Assembly (NCBI GenBank): GCA_964587915.1
Contig: CAZPMK010000002.1
Location: forward strand, 1 to 64,000
Direction: 5' to 3'
Origin: CAG-177 sp964587915
Lineage (GTDB): Bacteria; Bacillota; Clostridia; Oscillospirales; Acutalibacteraceae
Length of the DNA stretch: 64,000 nt
Part shown: one piece after another, positions 52,030 to 60,745 of the stretch
How the letters are laid out: each line of letters begins with the position of its first letter
Position numbering within the stretch: the first letter of the stretch is position 1
Made by a program: the position numbers and the translations under genes
The notes under the pieces: generated by a model
Database searches by the model: none
Seen by the model: the letters and a program-made list of their open reading frames with translations, nothing else
Told to the model about the DNA's origin: nothing

Positions 52030-52419
52030 TCAGTGAATTTTTAAAATGTTTTCCCAGCTCAGCCGTTCGGAATTTACAAGATTTTCCGCTTGACTGAGAG
52101 CCTCGATACATTTTTGCTTAAATTCTTCTCTGTCGGCGTGCTTTAATATTTGCGGCAGAGCGGTTATGCTTTGCTCGACTTCATCCAAGGAGTCATGCAT
52201 CACAAGAGCATGGAGCAGCTTTGAGGCTTTTTTCCAAGCGGCGGTGACATTTTCAAGCTCACGGGCTACCGTATCGCCGTCACCGTATTCCGAAACCTCA
52301 AGGAGCTTTTCAAGGGAGAGAGTTAAATCCTCCGTTTCTTTTTTGAAAACTGCGTTGGAACATATCGCCGCAGTGACGGCAAGAGCAAGCAGAACACAGG
52401 CAATTACGAGTTTTTTCAC
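52030..52419 (-). CDS. DUF4363 protein
   Basis: A 129-residue protein with an N-terminal hydrophobic helix that could be a signal anchor, and a helical body (WKKASKLLHALVMHDSLDEVEQSI). It fits DUF4363, which in Clostridia sits next to DUF421 genes, as here with a 4-base overlap. Function unknown; likely outside the membrane. Confidence 0.75.
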   Translation of the reverse strand: MKKLVIACVLLALAVTAAICSNAVFKKETEDLTLSLEKLLEVSEYGDGDTVARELENVTAAWKKASKLLHALVMHDSLDEVEQSITALPQILKHADREEFKQKCIEALSQAENLVNSERLSWENILKIH

Positions 52420-53093
52420 TTTTCGGCATCCTTTCTGACGATGTAGGTTTTTCCGTTCGGAGTTACCGTCATGATGAGAACATCGGAAATATCCATTCCA
52501 GCCGAGTCAACGGCTTTTTTGACCTTTCTGCGTTCAACACCGGACTGCTCGAGAGCATCGTCAATTATTGCACCGTCGCAGATTACGGCAAAGGGCATAC
52601 CGTTGTTCTTCGGCTTTGAGCCTATGTCCTTTGCGGTAGCGTTTTCGTATTCGGGCTTCAGAAGCACGCTTATCTGTCCGTTCGTCTCAAAAATTGCATA
52701 GGAGACCTGAGAGACATCAAAAACATCCTTTTGCCGTAAGGCACTCACAAGGTCGTTGACGCTCATCCTCATTTTTTTAAGAGCTTTAAGGTCGATTTTT
52801 CCGTCACGGATTACAATGACGGGGTGCCCCTGCATAAAAACACGGAAGCGGTAGCTCTTGAGACTTACCGCCGAGGTTATCACTTCATATGCAACGAGCA
52901 CGAAAAGCGCCGTCACGGAGCTGAGAATCGGTATGGTGTTGTCCTGCATGGGGATTGAAGCAATTTCGGAAATCAGCATGGTGATAACAAATTCGGCGGG
53001 CTGTAATTCGCCTATCTGCCTTTTGCCCATTACCCTTATCAAGAAGATGACAACGGCATAAAGCACTGTTGCTCTGACTATGGTTACTGCCAA
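52416..53093 (-). CDS. DUF421 (YetF/YcaP family) membrane protein
   Basis: A 225-residue protein with three N-terminal helices (motif FLIRVMGKRQIGELQPAEFVITMLISEIAS) and a soluble domain (PVIVIRDGKIDLKALKKMRMSVNDLVSALR). This is the YetF family; in B. subtilis members are in spore or cell membranes, with unclear role. The TTG at 53093 is chosen: AAAGGGG lies just upstream and the family N-terminus begins there. The frame is open to 53378, but that part overlaps the ROK gene and its promoter. Confidence 0.88.
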   Translation of the reverse strand: MAVTIVRATVLYAVVIFLIRVMGKRQIGELQPAEFVITMLISEIASIPMQDNTIPILSSVTALFVLVAYEVITSAVSLKSYRFRVFMQGHPVIVIRDGKIDLKALKKMRMSVNDLVSALRQKDVFDVSQVSYAIFETNGQISVLLKPEYENATAKDIGSKPKNNGMPFAVICDGAIIDDALEQSGVERRKVKKAVDSAGMDISDVLIMTVTPNGKTYIVRKDAEK

Positions 53094-53172
53094 AAAATCG
53101 CCCCTTTCGGTGAAGATATTGTTATACCGATTTATTTTTTGCACATAAAAGCAGTATATTACATTTATTTTC

Positions 53173-53201
53173 TTGACGGAACGGATTTTTCGGTATATAA
53201 T
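53173..53201 (+). promoter_or_regulatory. Promoter of the ROK-SIS-GH2 cassette
   Basis: TTGACG (53173-53178), 17 bases, TATAAT (53196-53201). The start near 53208 gives a very short leader to the ATG at 53225. Confidence 0.75.
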
Positions 53202-53224
53202 TAACGGAGCAAGAGGTGAGAAGA

Positions 53225-54175
53225 ATGAAATATTATCTCGGCATGGATATCGGAGGAACCAAGTGTGCGGTCGTGCTGGCAGAAAAAGGCTCGGTCGGAG
53301 TAAAGGATAAAATCCGCTTCGATACAAAAAGCGAAAGAGGCTGGCGTACCGTCGTCGGGGAGCTTGTTTCCTGTGCAAGGGAGCTTCTTGAACGCAATCA
53401 AATATCCGCCGAGGATGTTCTTTCTTGCGGCGTAAGCTGCGGAGGCCCGCTAAACAGCGAGACGGGCGTTATAATGTGTCCGCCGAATCTTCCCGACTGG
53501 GATAACGTGCCTCTTTCTCAAATCGTAACGGATGAATTGGGCATTGCCTGCCGTGTACGCAATGATGCCGATGCCTGTGCACTTGCCGAGTGGCAGTTCG
53601 GTGCGGGCAGGGGATGCAAAAACATGATTTTCCTGACCTTCGGCACGGGTATGGGTGCGGGCTTGATTCTTAACGGCAAGCTGTATGACGGCACCACGGG
53701 TACTGCGGGAGAGGTCGGTCACATGAGGATTGATTCCGACGGTCCCGTAGGCTACGGAAAGGCAGGCTCCTTTGAGGGCTTTTGCTCCGGTGCCGGAATT
53801 GCGGCGATGACGAGAAAAATGCTTCCTCTCTACAGCGGCGAAACCGTGCTCAATCCCAATGATATTTCAGCGAAAACCGTAGCTCAGGCGGCAACGGGCG
53901 GAGATGCCTTTGCAAGGGCGATATATCGTCGTTGCGGCGAAAAATTGGGTCTCGGTCTTTCAATCCTGATTGATATACTCAACCCCGAAAAAATAGTTAT
54001 CGGCAGTATTTTTGCACGGTCAAGCCACCTGCTCATTGAGAGTATGGAAGAGGTAATAAAAAAAGAAGCATTGCCCGCTTCTGCGGCGTGCTGTAAGATA
54101 GTGCCTGCAATGCTCGGCGACGAAATTGGCGATTATGCGGCACTCGGAGTTGCCAAGGAATTGGCGGAGGGCTGA
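53225..54175 (+). CDS. ROK-family sugar kinase
   Basis: A 316-residue ROK protein with the phosphate loop GMDIGGTKCAVV, catalytic-region sequence (VRNDADACALAEWQFGAG) and GTGMGAGLI. It lacks an N-terminal helix-turn-helix, so it is a kinase, not a repressor. The usual ROK zinc site (GHx9-11CxCGxxGCxE) is broken: GEVGHMRI is followed by GPVGYGKAGSFEGFCS with only one cysteine. Glucose, ManNAc or another hexose could be the substrate. It overlaps nothing and is followed 1 base later by the SIS gene. Confidence 0.88.
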   Translation: MKYYLGMDIGGTKCAVVLAEKGSVGVKDKIRFDTKSERGWRTVVGELVSCARELLERNQISAEDVLSCGVSCGGPLNSETGVIMCPPNLPDWDNVPLSQIVTDELGIACRVRNDADACALAEWQFGAGRGCKNMIFLTFGTGMGAGLILNGKLYDGTTGTAGEVGHMRIDSDGPVGYGKAGSFEGFCSGAGIAAMTRKMLPLYSGETVLNPNDISAKTVAQAATGGDAFARAIYRRCGEKLGLGLSILIDILNPEKIVIGSIFARSSHLLIESMEEVIKKEALPASAACCKIVPAMLGDEIGDYAALGVAKELAEG

Positions 54176-54176
54176 T

Positions 54177-54797
54177 ATGACGGATAAAATTTTTACGGAG
54201 CTTTTCGAACGTTACCCCTGTCTCGAGGAATGCCGAAACGATATTTACCGTGCTTTTGAGATAATATGCGACTGCTACGATGCGAAAGGCAAGCTGCTTT
54301 GCTGCGGAAACGGCGGCAGTGCGGCGGACTGTGACCATCTTGTGGGCGAGCTGATGAAAGGCTTCCTTAAAAAAAGACCCTTTTCACAGCAAGAAAAAGA
54401 GATGTTTGATGACGATATGCTTTCCGAGCAGCTTCAAAAGGGCTTGCCTGCAATATCGCTTTGTGCTCATTCCGCCTTGATGACGGCATTTGAAAACGAT
54501 GCCGTGCCTCAGCTTGTTTTTGCACAACAGGTATGTGCATATGCAAAGGAAAACGATGTTCTCATCGCTTTCACAACCTCGGGCAATTCCGCTAACGTTG
54601 TCTATGCCCTTAAAGCGGCTAAGGCGAGCGGAATTAAAAGCGTGGCAATTACGGGCAAAAGGGAGAGCGAAGCATCACGACTTTCCGATGTTTGTATCCG
54701 TCTGCCCGAAAACGAAACCTTTAAGGTTCAGGAGCTTACTTTACCGGTTTATCATTGCCTTGCGGCGATGATCGAAGATAAATATTTTGAAATATAA
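54177..54797 (+). CDS. SIS-domain sugar isomerase (GmhA-like)
   Basis: A 206-residue SIS protein with CCGNGGSAADCDHLVGEL (residues about 41-58) like GmhA, and AFTTSGNSANVVYAL as the second phosphosugar loop. GmhA makes heptose phosphate; a Gram-positive might use it for S-layer or capsule heptose, or it could isomerise another phosphosugar. ATG 54177 has GGAGGGCTG before it; the frame reaches to 54126 inside the ROK gene. With the ROK kinase it could act on sugars released by GH2, an inference. Confidence 0.8.
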   Translation: MTDKIFTELFERYPCLEECRNDIYRAFEIICDCYDAKGKLLCCGNGGSAADCDHLVGELMKGFLKKRPFSQQEKEMFDDDMLSEQLQKGLPAISLCAHSALMTAFENDAVPQLVFAQQVCAYAKENDVLIAFTTSGNSANVVYALKAAKASGIKSVAITGKRESEASRLSDVCIRLPENETFKVQELTLPVYHCLAAMIEDKYFEI

Positions 54798-54809
54798 GGA
54801 GAAAAGACT

Positions 54810-56516
54810 ATGTCCATCCCCAGAAGTGAACATCCCAATCCGCAATTTCAGAGAAAGAATTGGCTCAATCTCAACGGCGAATGGGAATTTGAATTTGACT
54901 ACGGCAACAGCGGTGCAGAGTCGGGTATTCTTGATAAGAGCGAATGGAGCAGTAAAATAACGGTTCCGTTCTGCCCCGAAAGCAAGCTCTCCGGCATTCA
55001 GCATACCGATTTCATGGATGCTGTTTGGTACAGAAGAAGCATCACCGTTACCAAAGAACAGCTCGGCGGCAAAGTGCTTATTCATTTCGGTGCCGTTGAC
55101 CATGATACATATCTTTATGTGAACGGAAAGAAAGCCGGCTATCACAGCGGCGGCTATACCTCTTTTGCGTTTGATATAACGGAATATCTTAACGAGGGCG
55201 AAAACGTAATTGCCGTCAACGCTCAGGATATCACCAGAGATCCCATGGTGGCAAGAGGCAAGCAGAGCGAGCTTTATTATTCACACAACTGTGACTACAC
55301 AAGAACAACGGGTATTTGGCAGACGGTTTGGCTCGAGTATGTTCCCAATGCATACATCAAGAGCTTCAAGCTCTATCCCGATCCCGATAATGCAACCCTC
55401 GGCGTTTCCGCAGTGCTTGAGGGAAGCGGCACTCTCAAGGCAGAGGCATTTTACGAGGGCAAGCCAGTCGGCTCCTTCGAGAAAAAAGCGGCAGGATTTG
55501 TCAGCGGTGAAATCAAGCTGAGCGAAACCCATCTTTGGGAGGTCGGCTGCGGCAGACTTTACGATTTGAAGCTCACCTTCTGCGATGATGAGGTTGACAG
55601 CTATTTCGGTCTCAGAAGCATCCGCATAGACGGCTACAGGGTTTTGATTAACGGCAAATCCGTGTTCCAGCGTCTTATCCTCGATCAGGGCTTCTATCCC
55701 GACGGTATCTATACCGCACCGAGTGACGAGGCTCTTGTAAACGACATAAAGCTCTCACTTGCTGCGGGCTTCAACGGTGCAAGACTTCACCAAAAGGTGT
55801 TCGAGCAAAGATTCCTCTATCATTGCGACCGTCTCGGCTATATCGTATGGGGCGAGTACGGCAACTGGGGACTTAATCACACGATGAGAGTATCTCTTGA
55901 AGCGTTCCTCAACGAATGGTGCGAGAGCGTTGAAAGAGACTTTAACCATCCCGCCATCGTCGGCTGGTGCCCGTTCAACGAAACATGGGATATGGACGGC
56001 AGAAAGCAGGATGACGAGCTTCTCAGAAATATTTACAGAGTTACAAAGCGTATGGATGAGACCAGACCTTGTATTGATACGAGCGGTAACTTCCATGTTG
56101 AAACCGATATTTACGATGTTCACGATTATGAGCAGGATCCCGCAATAATGAAAGCAAATTACGATAAGCTCATGACCGAGGGCACTCTTTATGAGAAGTT
56201 CCCCGAGCGTCAGCAGTATGACGGCAAGAAGCCCGCTTTTGTCAGCGAATACGGCGGAATCCAATGGACTCCTCATGAGGACGGAAACGCATGGGGCTAC
56301 GGCAACGCTCCCAAGACCGAAGAAGAATTTTTCGAGAGATACAAGGGACTTACCGATGCTTTCCTTGACAATGACCGTATGTTTGCATTCTGCTATACTC
56401 AGCTTACCGATATCGAGCAGGAGCAGAACGGCGTTTACTATTACGACCGTACTCCGAAATTCGATGTTGAGAAGTTCAGAAAGATAAATTCACGCAAGGC
56501 GGCAATCGAAGACTGA
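54810..56516 (+). CDS. Glycoside hydrolase family 2 (beta-glucuronidase/galactosidase type)
   Basis: A 568-residue cytosolic GH2 enzyme: sugar-binding domain (about 1-165, EHPNPQFQRKNWLNLNGEWEFEFD), immunoglobulin-like middle, and TIM barrel with acid/base E391 (CPFNETWD) and nucleophile E480 (FVSEYGG). Length and NLNGEW opening match short GH2 enzymes of gut Clostridia. Exact substrate unknown. Last gene of the ROK-SIS cassette, followed by a terminator. Confidence 0.92.
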   Translation: MSIPRSEHPNPQFQRKNWLNLNGEWEFEFDYGNSGAESGILDKSEWSSKITVPFCPESKLSGIQHTDFMDAVWYRRSITVTKEQLGGKVLIHFGAVDHDTYLYVNGKKAGYHSGGYTSFAFDITEYLNEGENVIAVNAQDITRDPMVARGKQSELYYSHNCDYTRTTGIWQTVWLEYVPNAYIKSFKLYPDPDNATLGVSAVLEGSGTLKAEAFYEGKPVGSFEKKAAGFVSGEIKLSETHLWEVGCGRLYDLKLTFCDDEVDSYFGLRSIRIDGYRVLINGKSVFQRLILDQGFYPDGIYTAPSDEALVNDIKLSLAAGFNGARLHQKVFEQRFLYHCDRLGYIVWGEYGNWGLNHTMRVSLEAFLNEWCESVERDFNHPAIVGWCPFNETWDMDGRKQDDELLRNIYRVTKRMDETRPCIDTSGNFHVETDIYDVHDYEQDPAIMKANYDKLMTEGTLYEKFPERQQYDGKKPAFVSEYGGIQWTPHEDGNAWGYGNAPKTEEEFFERYKGLTDAFLDNDRMFAFCYTQLTDIEQEQNGVYYYDRTPKFDVEKFRKINSRKAAIED

Positions 56517-56527
56517 TTGAATTATAA

Positions 56528-56557
56528 AGGCTGCGGGAGCAATTCCGCAGCTTTTTT
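56528..56557 (+). terminator. Terminator of the ROK-SIS-GH2 cassette
   Basis: GCTGCGG (56530-56536) pairs with CCGCAGC (56545-56551), then TTTTTT. Confidence 0.9.
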
Positions 56558-56586
56558 ATATCTTGTCGCACTTTTTTGCATATTAT
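56558..56586 (+). promoter_or_regulatory. Candidate SigE-type promoter of yunB
   Basis: ATATCT (56558-56563) and CATATTAT (56579-56586) with a 15-base gap fit the mother-cell SigE consensus (ATATT, 14-15, CATAnnnT). yunB belongs to the SigE regulon in B. subtilis. The region is A/T-rich, so chance matches are likely. Confidence 0.3.
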
Positions 56587-56616
56587 ATATTATACGGTAT
56601 GCAAGGGGGCGGGCGG

Positions 56617-57246
56617 ATGAAATATCGCAGGCTTTACTACAGGCGGAATACAATTATTTTCAAAACGGTCTGCATTTTAATCGCATTAACGGCGGCTGTA
56701 CTGCTTGCCGATGCACGGCTTCGACCTGCGGTAAAGGAGCTTGCGGCTCTCGAAGCACACAGGCTTGCAACGGAGAGAATAAACACAGCCGTTATGAATG
56801 TTCTTTCGGAGTGTTCGCCGGATTATTCCGATATAGTAAAAATAAGCTATGGTGCGGATAATTCCATCACGGGAATCAGCACCGATGCGGTGAAGCTGAA
56901 TCTTTTTAAGTCAAAGATTACCGAGGCGATAGACAACGCATTTGAGGATAAGGAGCGTACCGAGATTCGCATACCGTTGGGTACAGCAACAGGTATTTCA
57001 CTTTTTTCGGGTGCGGGACCGCAAATTAAGGTTAAGGTGGGCTGTTCGGCTTCAACATCATCGGATTTTGACAATGTATTCACTTCTGCGGGAGTAAATC
57101 AAACACAGCACAGCGTCATGCTGAACATAGAAACCACCGTTGTTATTTCTCTTGCGGAAAAGCGACTGACCGAAAAGGCGGAAACCTCCTTGTGCATAGC
57201 TCAAACGGTGATAGTCGGAAACGTACCCGATGTTTCAATAGAATGA
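56617..57246 (+). CDS. yunB: Sporulation protein YunB
   Basis: A 209-residue protein with basic N-terminus, one membrane helix (about 14-32), and an outer domain with LATERINTAVMNVLS, IRIPLGTATGISLFSGAGPQIKV and SAGVNQTQHSVMLNI, the pattern of YunB. In B. subtilis its loss affects sporulation mildly. ATG 56617 has AAGGGGG before it. It is preceded by a terminator, so it is expressed on its own. Confidence 0.9.
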   Translation: MKYRRLYYRRNTIIFKTVCILIALTAAVLLADARLRPAVKELAALEAHRLATERINTAVMNVLSECSPDYSDIVKISYGADNSITGISTDAVKLNLFKSKITEAIDNAFEDKERTEIRIPLGTATGISLFSGAGPQIKVKVGCSASTSSDFDNVFTSAGVNQTQHSVMLNIETTVVISLAEKRLTEKAETSLCIAQTVIVGNVPDVSIE

Positions 57247-57256
57247 AATAAATGCA

Positions 57257-57284
57257 TTGATTTTAATAAAAAAAGTGATATAAT
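57257..57284 (+). promoter_or_regulatory. Promoter of ligA
   Basis: TTGATT (57257-57262), 16 bases, TATAAT (57279-57284), followed by a short A-rich leader with an AAGGAAG ribosome site. Confidence 0.65.
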
Positions 57285-57315
57285 AAAAATAATAAATAAC
57301 AAGGAAGTAAACGCC

Positions 57316-59292
57316 ATGGAGTTTGAAAAAGCACGCCTGAGAGCAGAGGAACTCAGAACGCTTCTGAATTATCACAGCCATAAATATTATGTTGAGGATG
57401 ATCCCGAAATAGAAGACAGCGAGTATGATATGCTTCAGCGGGAGCTTGCGGCGATAGAAAAGGAATATCCCGAGCTTATAACCGCAGATTCTCCCACTCA
57501 GCGTGTAGGCGGAAGTGCCGAGGGAATGTTTGAACCGGTGGTGCATTCCGTACCGCTCGAGAGCTTGCAGGATGCTTTCGGTCTTTCCGAGGTGCAGGCG
57601 TTTATAACGAGAGTAAAATCGGATTTCCCGAATGCGGAGTTTGTTGTTGAGCCTAAAATCGACGGTCTTTCCGTTGCGCTCGAATATGAAAACGGAGTGC
57701 TTGTGAGAGGTTCAACGAGGGGTGACGGCGTGACGGGAGAGAATGTTACGGCGAATCTCAGAACGGTAAATTCAATCCCTCTGCGTCTTAAAAAGGATGT
57801 AACGATAGAGGTGAGAGGCGAGGTGTATATGCCCAAAAGGGTGTTTGCCGACCTTGCACGGGAGCAGGAGCTGAACGGTGAAAAGCCGTTCAAAAATCCG
57901 AGAAATGCCGCCGCAGGCTCACTCAGACAGAAAAATCCCTCCGTTACCGCAACGAGAGGACTTGATATATTCGTATTCAATGTGCAACGCTATGACGGTG
58001 GCGAATTGACGGGGCACAAGCAGTCGATAGATTATCTTAAAGAGCTCGGCTTCAAGACGATACCGTTTTACAATAAATTTACCGATTCGGGAGATATAGA
58101 AAATGAGCTTGCGAGAATCGGCGAAATAAGAAGCTCATTGCCGTTTGATATTGACGGTGCGGTTATAAAGACGGATTCCTTTGCAATGCGTGAGGAAATA
58201 GGAAGCACGGCGAAATTTCCCCGTTGGGCGCTTGCTTTTAAGTATCCCCCCGAGGAAAAAGAAACAAGTGTCGTTGATATCGAGGTTGCCGTCGGAAGAA
58301 CGGGTGTGCTGACTCCCACCGCCGTTTTTGAACCCGTGCTTGTTTCAGGCTCTACGGTGTCAAGAGCAACGCTTCATAATCAGGATTTTATAAACGAAAA
58401 GGGCATTTGCATAGGAGACAGGGTTATCATTCGCAAGGCAGGGGATATAATTCCCGAGGTCGTAAAGGTTGTGTCACATAAAGAAAATTCCGAGACCTTT
58501 GAGTTGCCGAGACTCTGCCCTTCCTGTTCCGCTCCGGTTATCCGCGAGGAGGGAGAGGCGGCTGTACGCTGTGTAAATCCCGAATGCCCTGCACAGCTTT
58601 TACGCAATCTCATTCATTTTTGTTCCCGTGATGCCATGGATATCGAGGGAATGGGTGATGCCGTGCTCGAAAAGCTGGTGTCAAACGGCTTGCTTACCAA
58701 GGCGAGCGATATATATACTCTCAAAAAAGAGAATTTCATGACTCTTGAGGGCTTTAAGGATAAATCGTCACAGAATCTTGTTGAGGCGGTTGAAGCTTCC
58801 AAAAAGAATGATCTTGCCAAGCTGATTTTTGCTCTCGGTATTCGCCATGTCGGTCAAAAGGCGGGCAAATTGCTGGCGGAGCATTTCGGCACGATGCAGG
58901 CTTTAGCGGCGGCGAGTGTCGAGGAGCTTACCGCAATTGACGGCTTCGGCGGAATAATGGCACAGAGCGTTGCCGATTTCTTTGCTTTGGAGCAGTCCAA
59001 AAAGGAGATTGAAGCACTTGCGGCTCTCGGCGTAAACATGGCTTCTCTCAAAGAAAAGGCGGACAGCCGATTTGAGGGCATGACCTTTGTTTTGACGGGA
59101 ACTCTGCCGACCTATTCCCGAAATGAAGCGAGTGAAATAATCGAAAAATTCGGCGGAAAAACGTCGTCGTCCGTCTCGAAAAAGACAAGCTGTGTGCTTG
59201 CGGGAGAGGATGCGGGCAGTAAGCTCGTCAAGGCTCAGTCCCTCGGAATAAGAATAATATCCGAGGAAGAATTTAACGAAATGATACAATAA
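57316..59292 (+). CDS. ligA: NAD-dependent DNA ligase LigA
   Basis: A 658-residue ligase joining Okazaki fragments. Domain Ia (YYVEDDPEIEDSEYD), adenylation domain with K114 (EPKIDGLS), OB-fold, zinc finger (CPSCSAPVIR, CVNPECPAQ), helix-hairpin-helix repeats and a C-terminal BRCT domain (about 585-656). Single gene in its unit; pcrA, often upstream, is not here. Confidence 0.96.
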   Translation: MEFEKARLRAEELRTLLNYHSHKYYVEDDPEIEDSEYDMLQRELAAIEKEYPELITADSPTQRVGGSAEGMFEPVVHSVPLESLQDAFGLSEVQAFITRVKSDFPNAEFVVEPKIDGLSVALEYENGVLVRGSTRGDGVTGENVTANLRTVNSIPLRLKKDVTIEVRGEVYMPKRVFADLAREQELNGEKPFKNPRNAAAGSLRQKNPSVTATRGLDIFVFNVQRYDGGELTGHKQSIDYLKELGFKTIPFYNKFTDSGDIENELARIGEIRSSLPFDIDGAVIKTDSFAMREEIGSTAKFPRWALAFKYPPEEKETSVVDIEVAVGRTGVLTPTAVFEPVLVSGSTVSRATLHNQDFINEKGICIGDRVIIRKAGDIIPEVVKVVSHKENSETFELPRLCPSCSAPVIREEGEAAVRCVNPECPAQLLRNLIHFCSRDAMDIEGMGDAVLEKLVSNGLLTKASDIYTLKKENFMTLEGFKDKSSQNLVEAVEASKKNDLAKLIFALGIRHVGQKAGKLLAEHFGTMQALAAASVEELTAIDGFGGIMAQSVADFFALEQSKKEIEALAALGVNMASLKEKADSRFEGMTFVLTGTLPTYSRNEASEIIEKFGGKTSSSVSKKTSCVLAGEDAGSKLVKAQSLGIRIISEEEFNEMIQ

Positions 59293-59347
59293 TACGCCGC
59301 ATACTCCGAATAAAACAAAAAGCGAACAAATAAAATGTATTTTCCTC

Positions 59348-59376
59348 TTGCAAAATCGGCGGCAATGTGTTATATT
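59348..59376 (+). promoter_or_regulatory. Promoter of pheS-pheT
   Basis: TTGCAA (59348-59353), 17 bases, TATATT (59371-59376). Transcription should begin near 59383, at the T-box leader. Confidence 0.65.
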
Positions 59377-59382
59377 GTTATG

Positions 59383-59625
59383 GATAAATAAACGCAGTGA
59401 TCGGGAGAGTAAGCAGGCCAACTCACCAAAGAGAAAATCCGTCAGCGGCTGAGAGCGGATTGTGAAGTGCTTTGCCGAAGTTCACCCGTGAGCGGTGAGG
59501 CTGAAATTCAGTAGGCTTCAACGGTTGCTCCGTTAAAGGCATTGAGAGCACGGTGTATGCCGTGAATCAGGGTGGTACCGCGGATTGTTATTCGTCCCTC
59601 GTCCTTGTGACGGGGGATTTTTTAT
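59383..59625 (+). ncRNA. T-box leader of pheST (phenylalanine specifier)
   Basis: The 368 bases between ligA and pheS hold this leader. T-box core AGGGTGGTACCGCGGA at 59569-59584; specifier TTC (Phe) at 59481-59483 within CCGAAG-TTC-ACCCGTGAGC. Terminator stem TCCCTCGTC (59595-59603) with GACGGGGGA (59609-59617), then T-run. It should sense uncharged tRNA-Phe. Confidence 0.93.
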
Positions 59626-59660
59626 TCAGTAACAGGAGACAATGAAAGGATTGATATAAA

Positions 59661-60743
59661 ATGTTTGAAAAACCGGCAGAGCTGAAAAAGCTGTTTGAAG
59701 AAAAGGCTTCACAGGCAGCCGCAACCTCGGAGCTTGAACAGCTCAGAATTGAGTTTCTCGGCAAAAAAGGCTATGTTTCGAGCCTTATGCAGGAGCTTCG
59801 CAGCGTTCCCAACGAAATGAAAAAAGAAGCAGGTCAGAAGATAAACGAAACAAAGCAGTATATTGAAGAAGCACTTGCACGCAAGGTGGAGGAGCTTAAA
59901 AAGCTCGAGGAGCAAAGGCTCATTGATTCGGCAGAAAGCTATGACGAATCCATGCCCGTAAGCAAGGCTCTCGGCTCATATCACCCGATAACCCTTGTTC
60001 AAAGAGAGCTTGAAAATATTTTCCTTAACATGGGCTTCTCGATTGAGGATTATTCCGAGGTTACGGACGATTACAACTGCTTTGAGGGCGTTAATATTCC
60101 CAAGCACCATCCCGCAAGAGATATGCAGGATACCTATTATCTCAGCAACGGACAGCTTCTCAAAACCCACACCTCTGCCGCACAGAATACCATTCTGCGT
60201 AAATATGCGGCTTCTCTTGAGCAGGGCAATCCTCTCAGAGCCGTTTTCCCCGGTCGTTGCTTCAGAAATGAAAAAATCGACGCTTGCCACGAAAATACCT
60301 TCTTCCAGATGGAGGGTATGATGGTTGACAAGGATGTGTCGATATCCAATCTTATTTATTTTATGAAAACCATGCTTTCCGAGGTTTTCCAAAAGGATGT
60401 CACCGTCAGACTTCGCCCCGGCTTCTTCCCGTTCGTTGAACCCGGTTTTGAGCTTGACATACAGTGCCTTATCTGCGGCGGAGACGGTTGCCCCTCCTGC
60501 AAAAATTCAGGCTGGCTCGAGCTTTGCCCCTGCGGTATGATTCATCCCAACGTTTTGAAGCTCGGCGGCGTTGATCCCGAAAAATATACGGGCTTTGCGT
60601 TCGGTCTCGGACTCACAAGACTTGCAATGATGAAATACGGAATTAAGGATATAAGAGTCTTCAACGGCGGAAATCTTAAAGCACTTTCGCAGTTTACCGA
60701 CAGACCCTTCACCAGACCGGAAAACGAAAGCGAGGAGGCATAA
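59661..60743 (+). CDS. pheS: Phenylalanyl-tRNA synthetase alpha subunit
   Basis: A 360-residue class II catalytic subunit. N-terminal coiled-coil arm (about 1-95), motif 2 (FPGRCFRNEKIDACHENTFFQMEG) and motif 3 (FGLGLTRLAMMKYGI). A short Cys-rich segment (CLICGGDGCPSCKNSGWLELCPCG) lies around residues 270-295, as in many Clostridia. Begins 35 bases after the T-box terminator and is 2 bases from pheT. Confidence 0.96.
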   Translation: MFEKPAELKKLFEEKASQAAATSELEQLRIEFLGKKGYVSSLMQELRSVPNEMKKEAGQKINETKQYIEEALARKVEELKKLEEQRLIDSAESYDESMPVSKALGSYHPITLVQRELENIFLNMGFSIEDYSEVTDDYNCFEGVNIPKHHPARDMQDTYYLSNGQLLKTHTSAAQNTILRKYAASLEQGNPLRAVFPGRCFRNEKIDACHENTFFQMEGMMVDKDVSISNLIYFMKTMLSEVFQKDVTVRLRPGFFPFVEPGFELDIQCLICGGDGCPSCKNSGWLELCPCGMIHPNVLKLGGVDPEKYTGFAFGLGLTRLAMMKYGIKDIRVFNGGNLKALSQFTDRPFTRPENESEEA

Positions 60744-60745
60744 GA

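Noticed and set aside
53094..53378. N-terminal extension of the DUF421 frame on the minus strand
   Set aside because: It overlaps the ROK gene and its promoter; the Arg/Pro-rich translation is unlike DUF421, and a good ribosome site precedes TTG 53093.
53225..54175. ROK repressor
   Set aside because: No N-terminal helix-turn-helix; the protein starts directly with the kinase phosphate loop.
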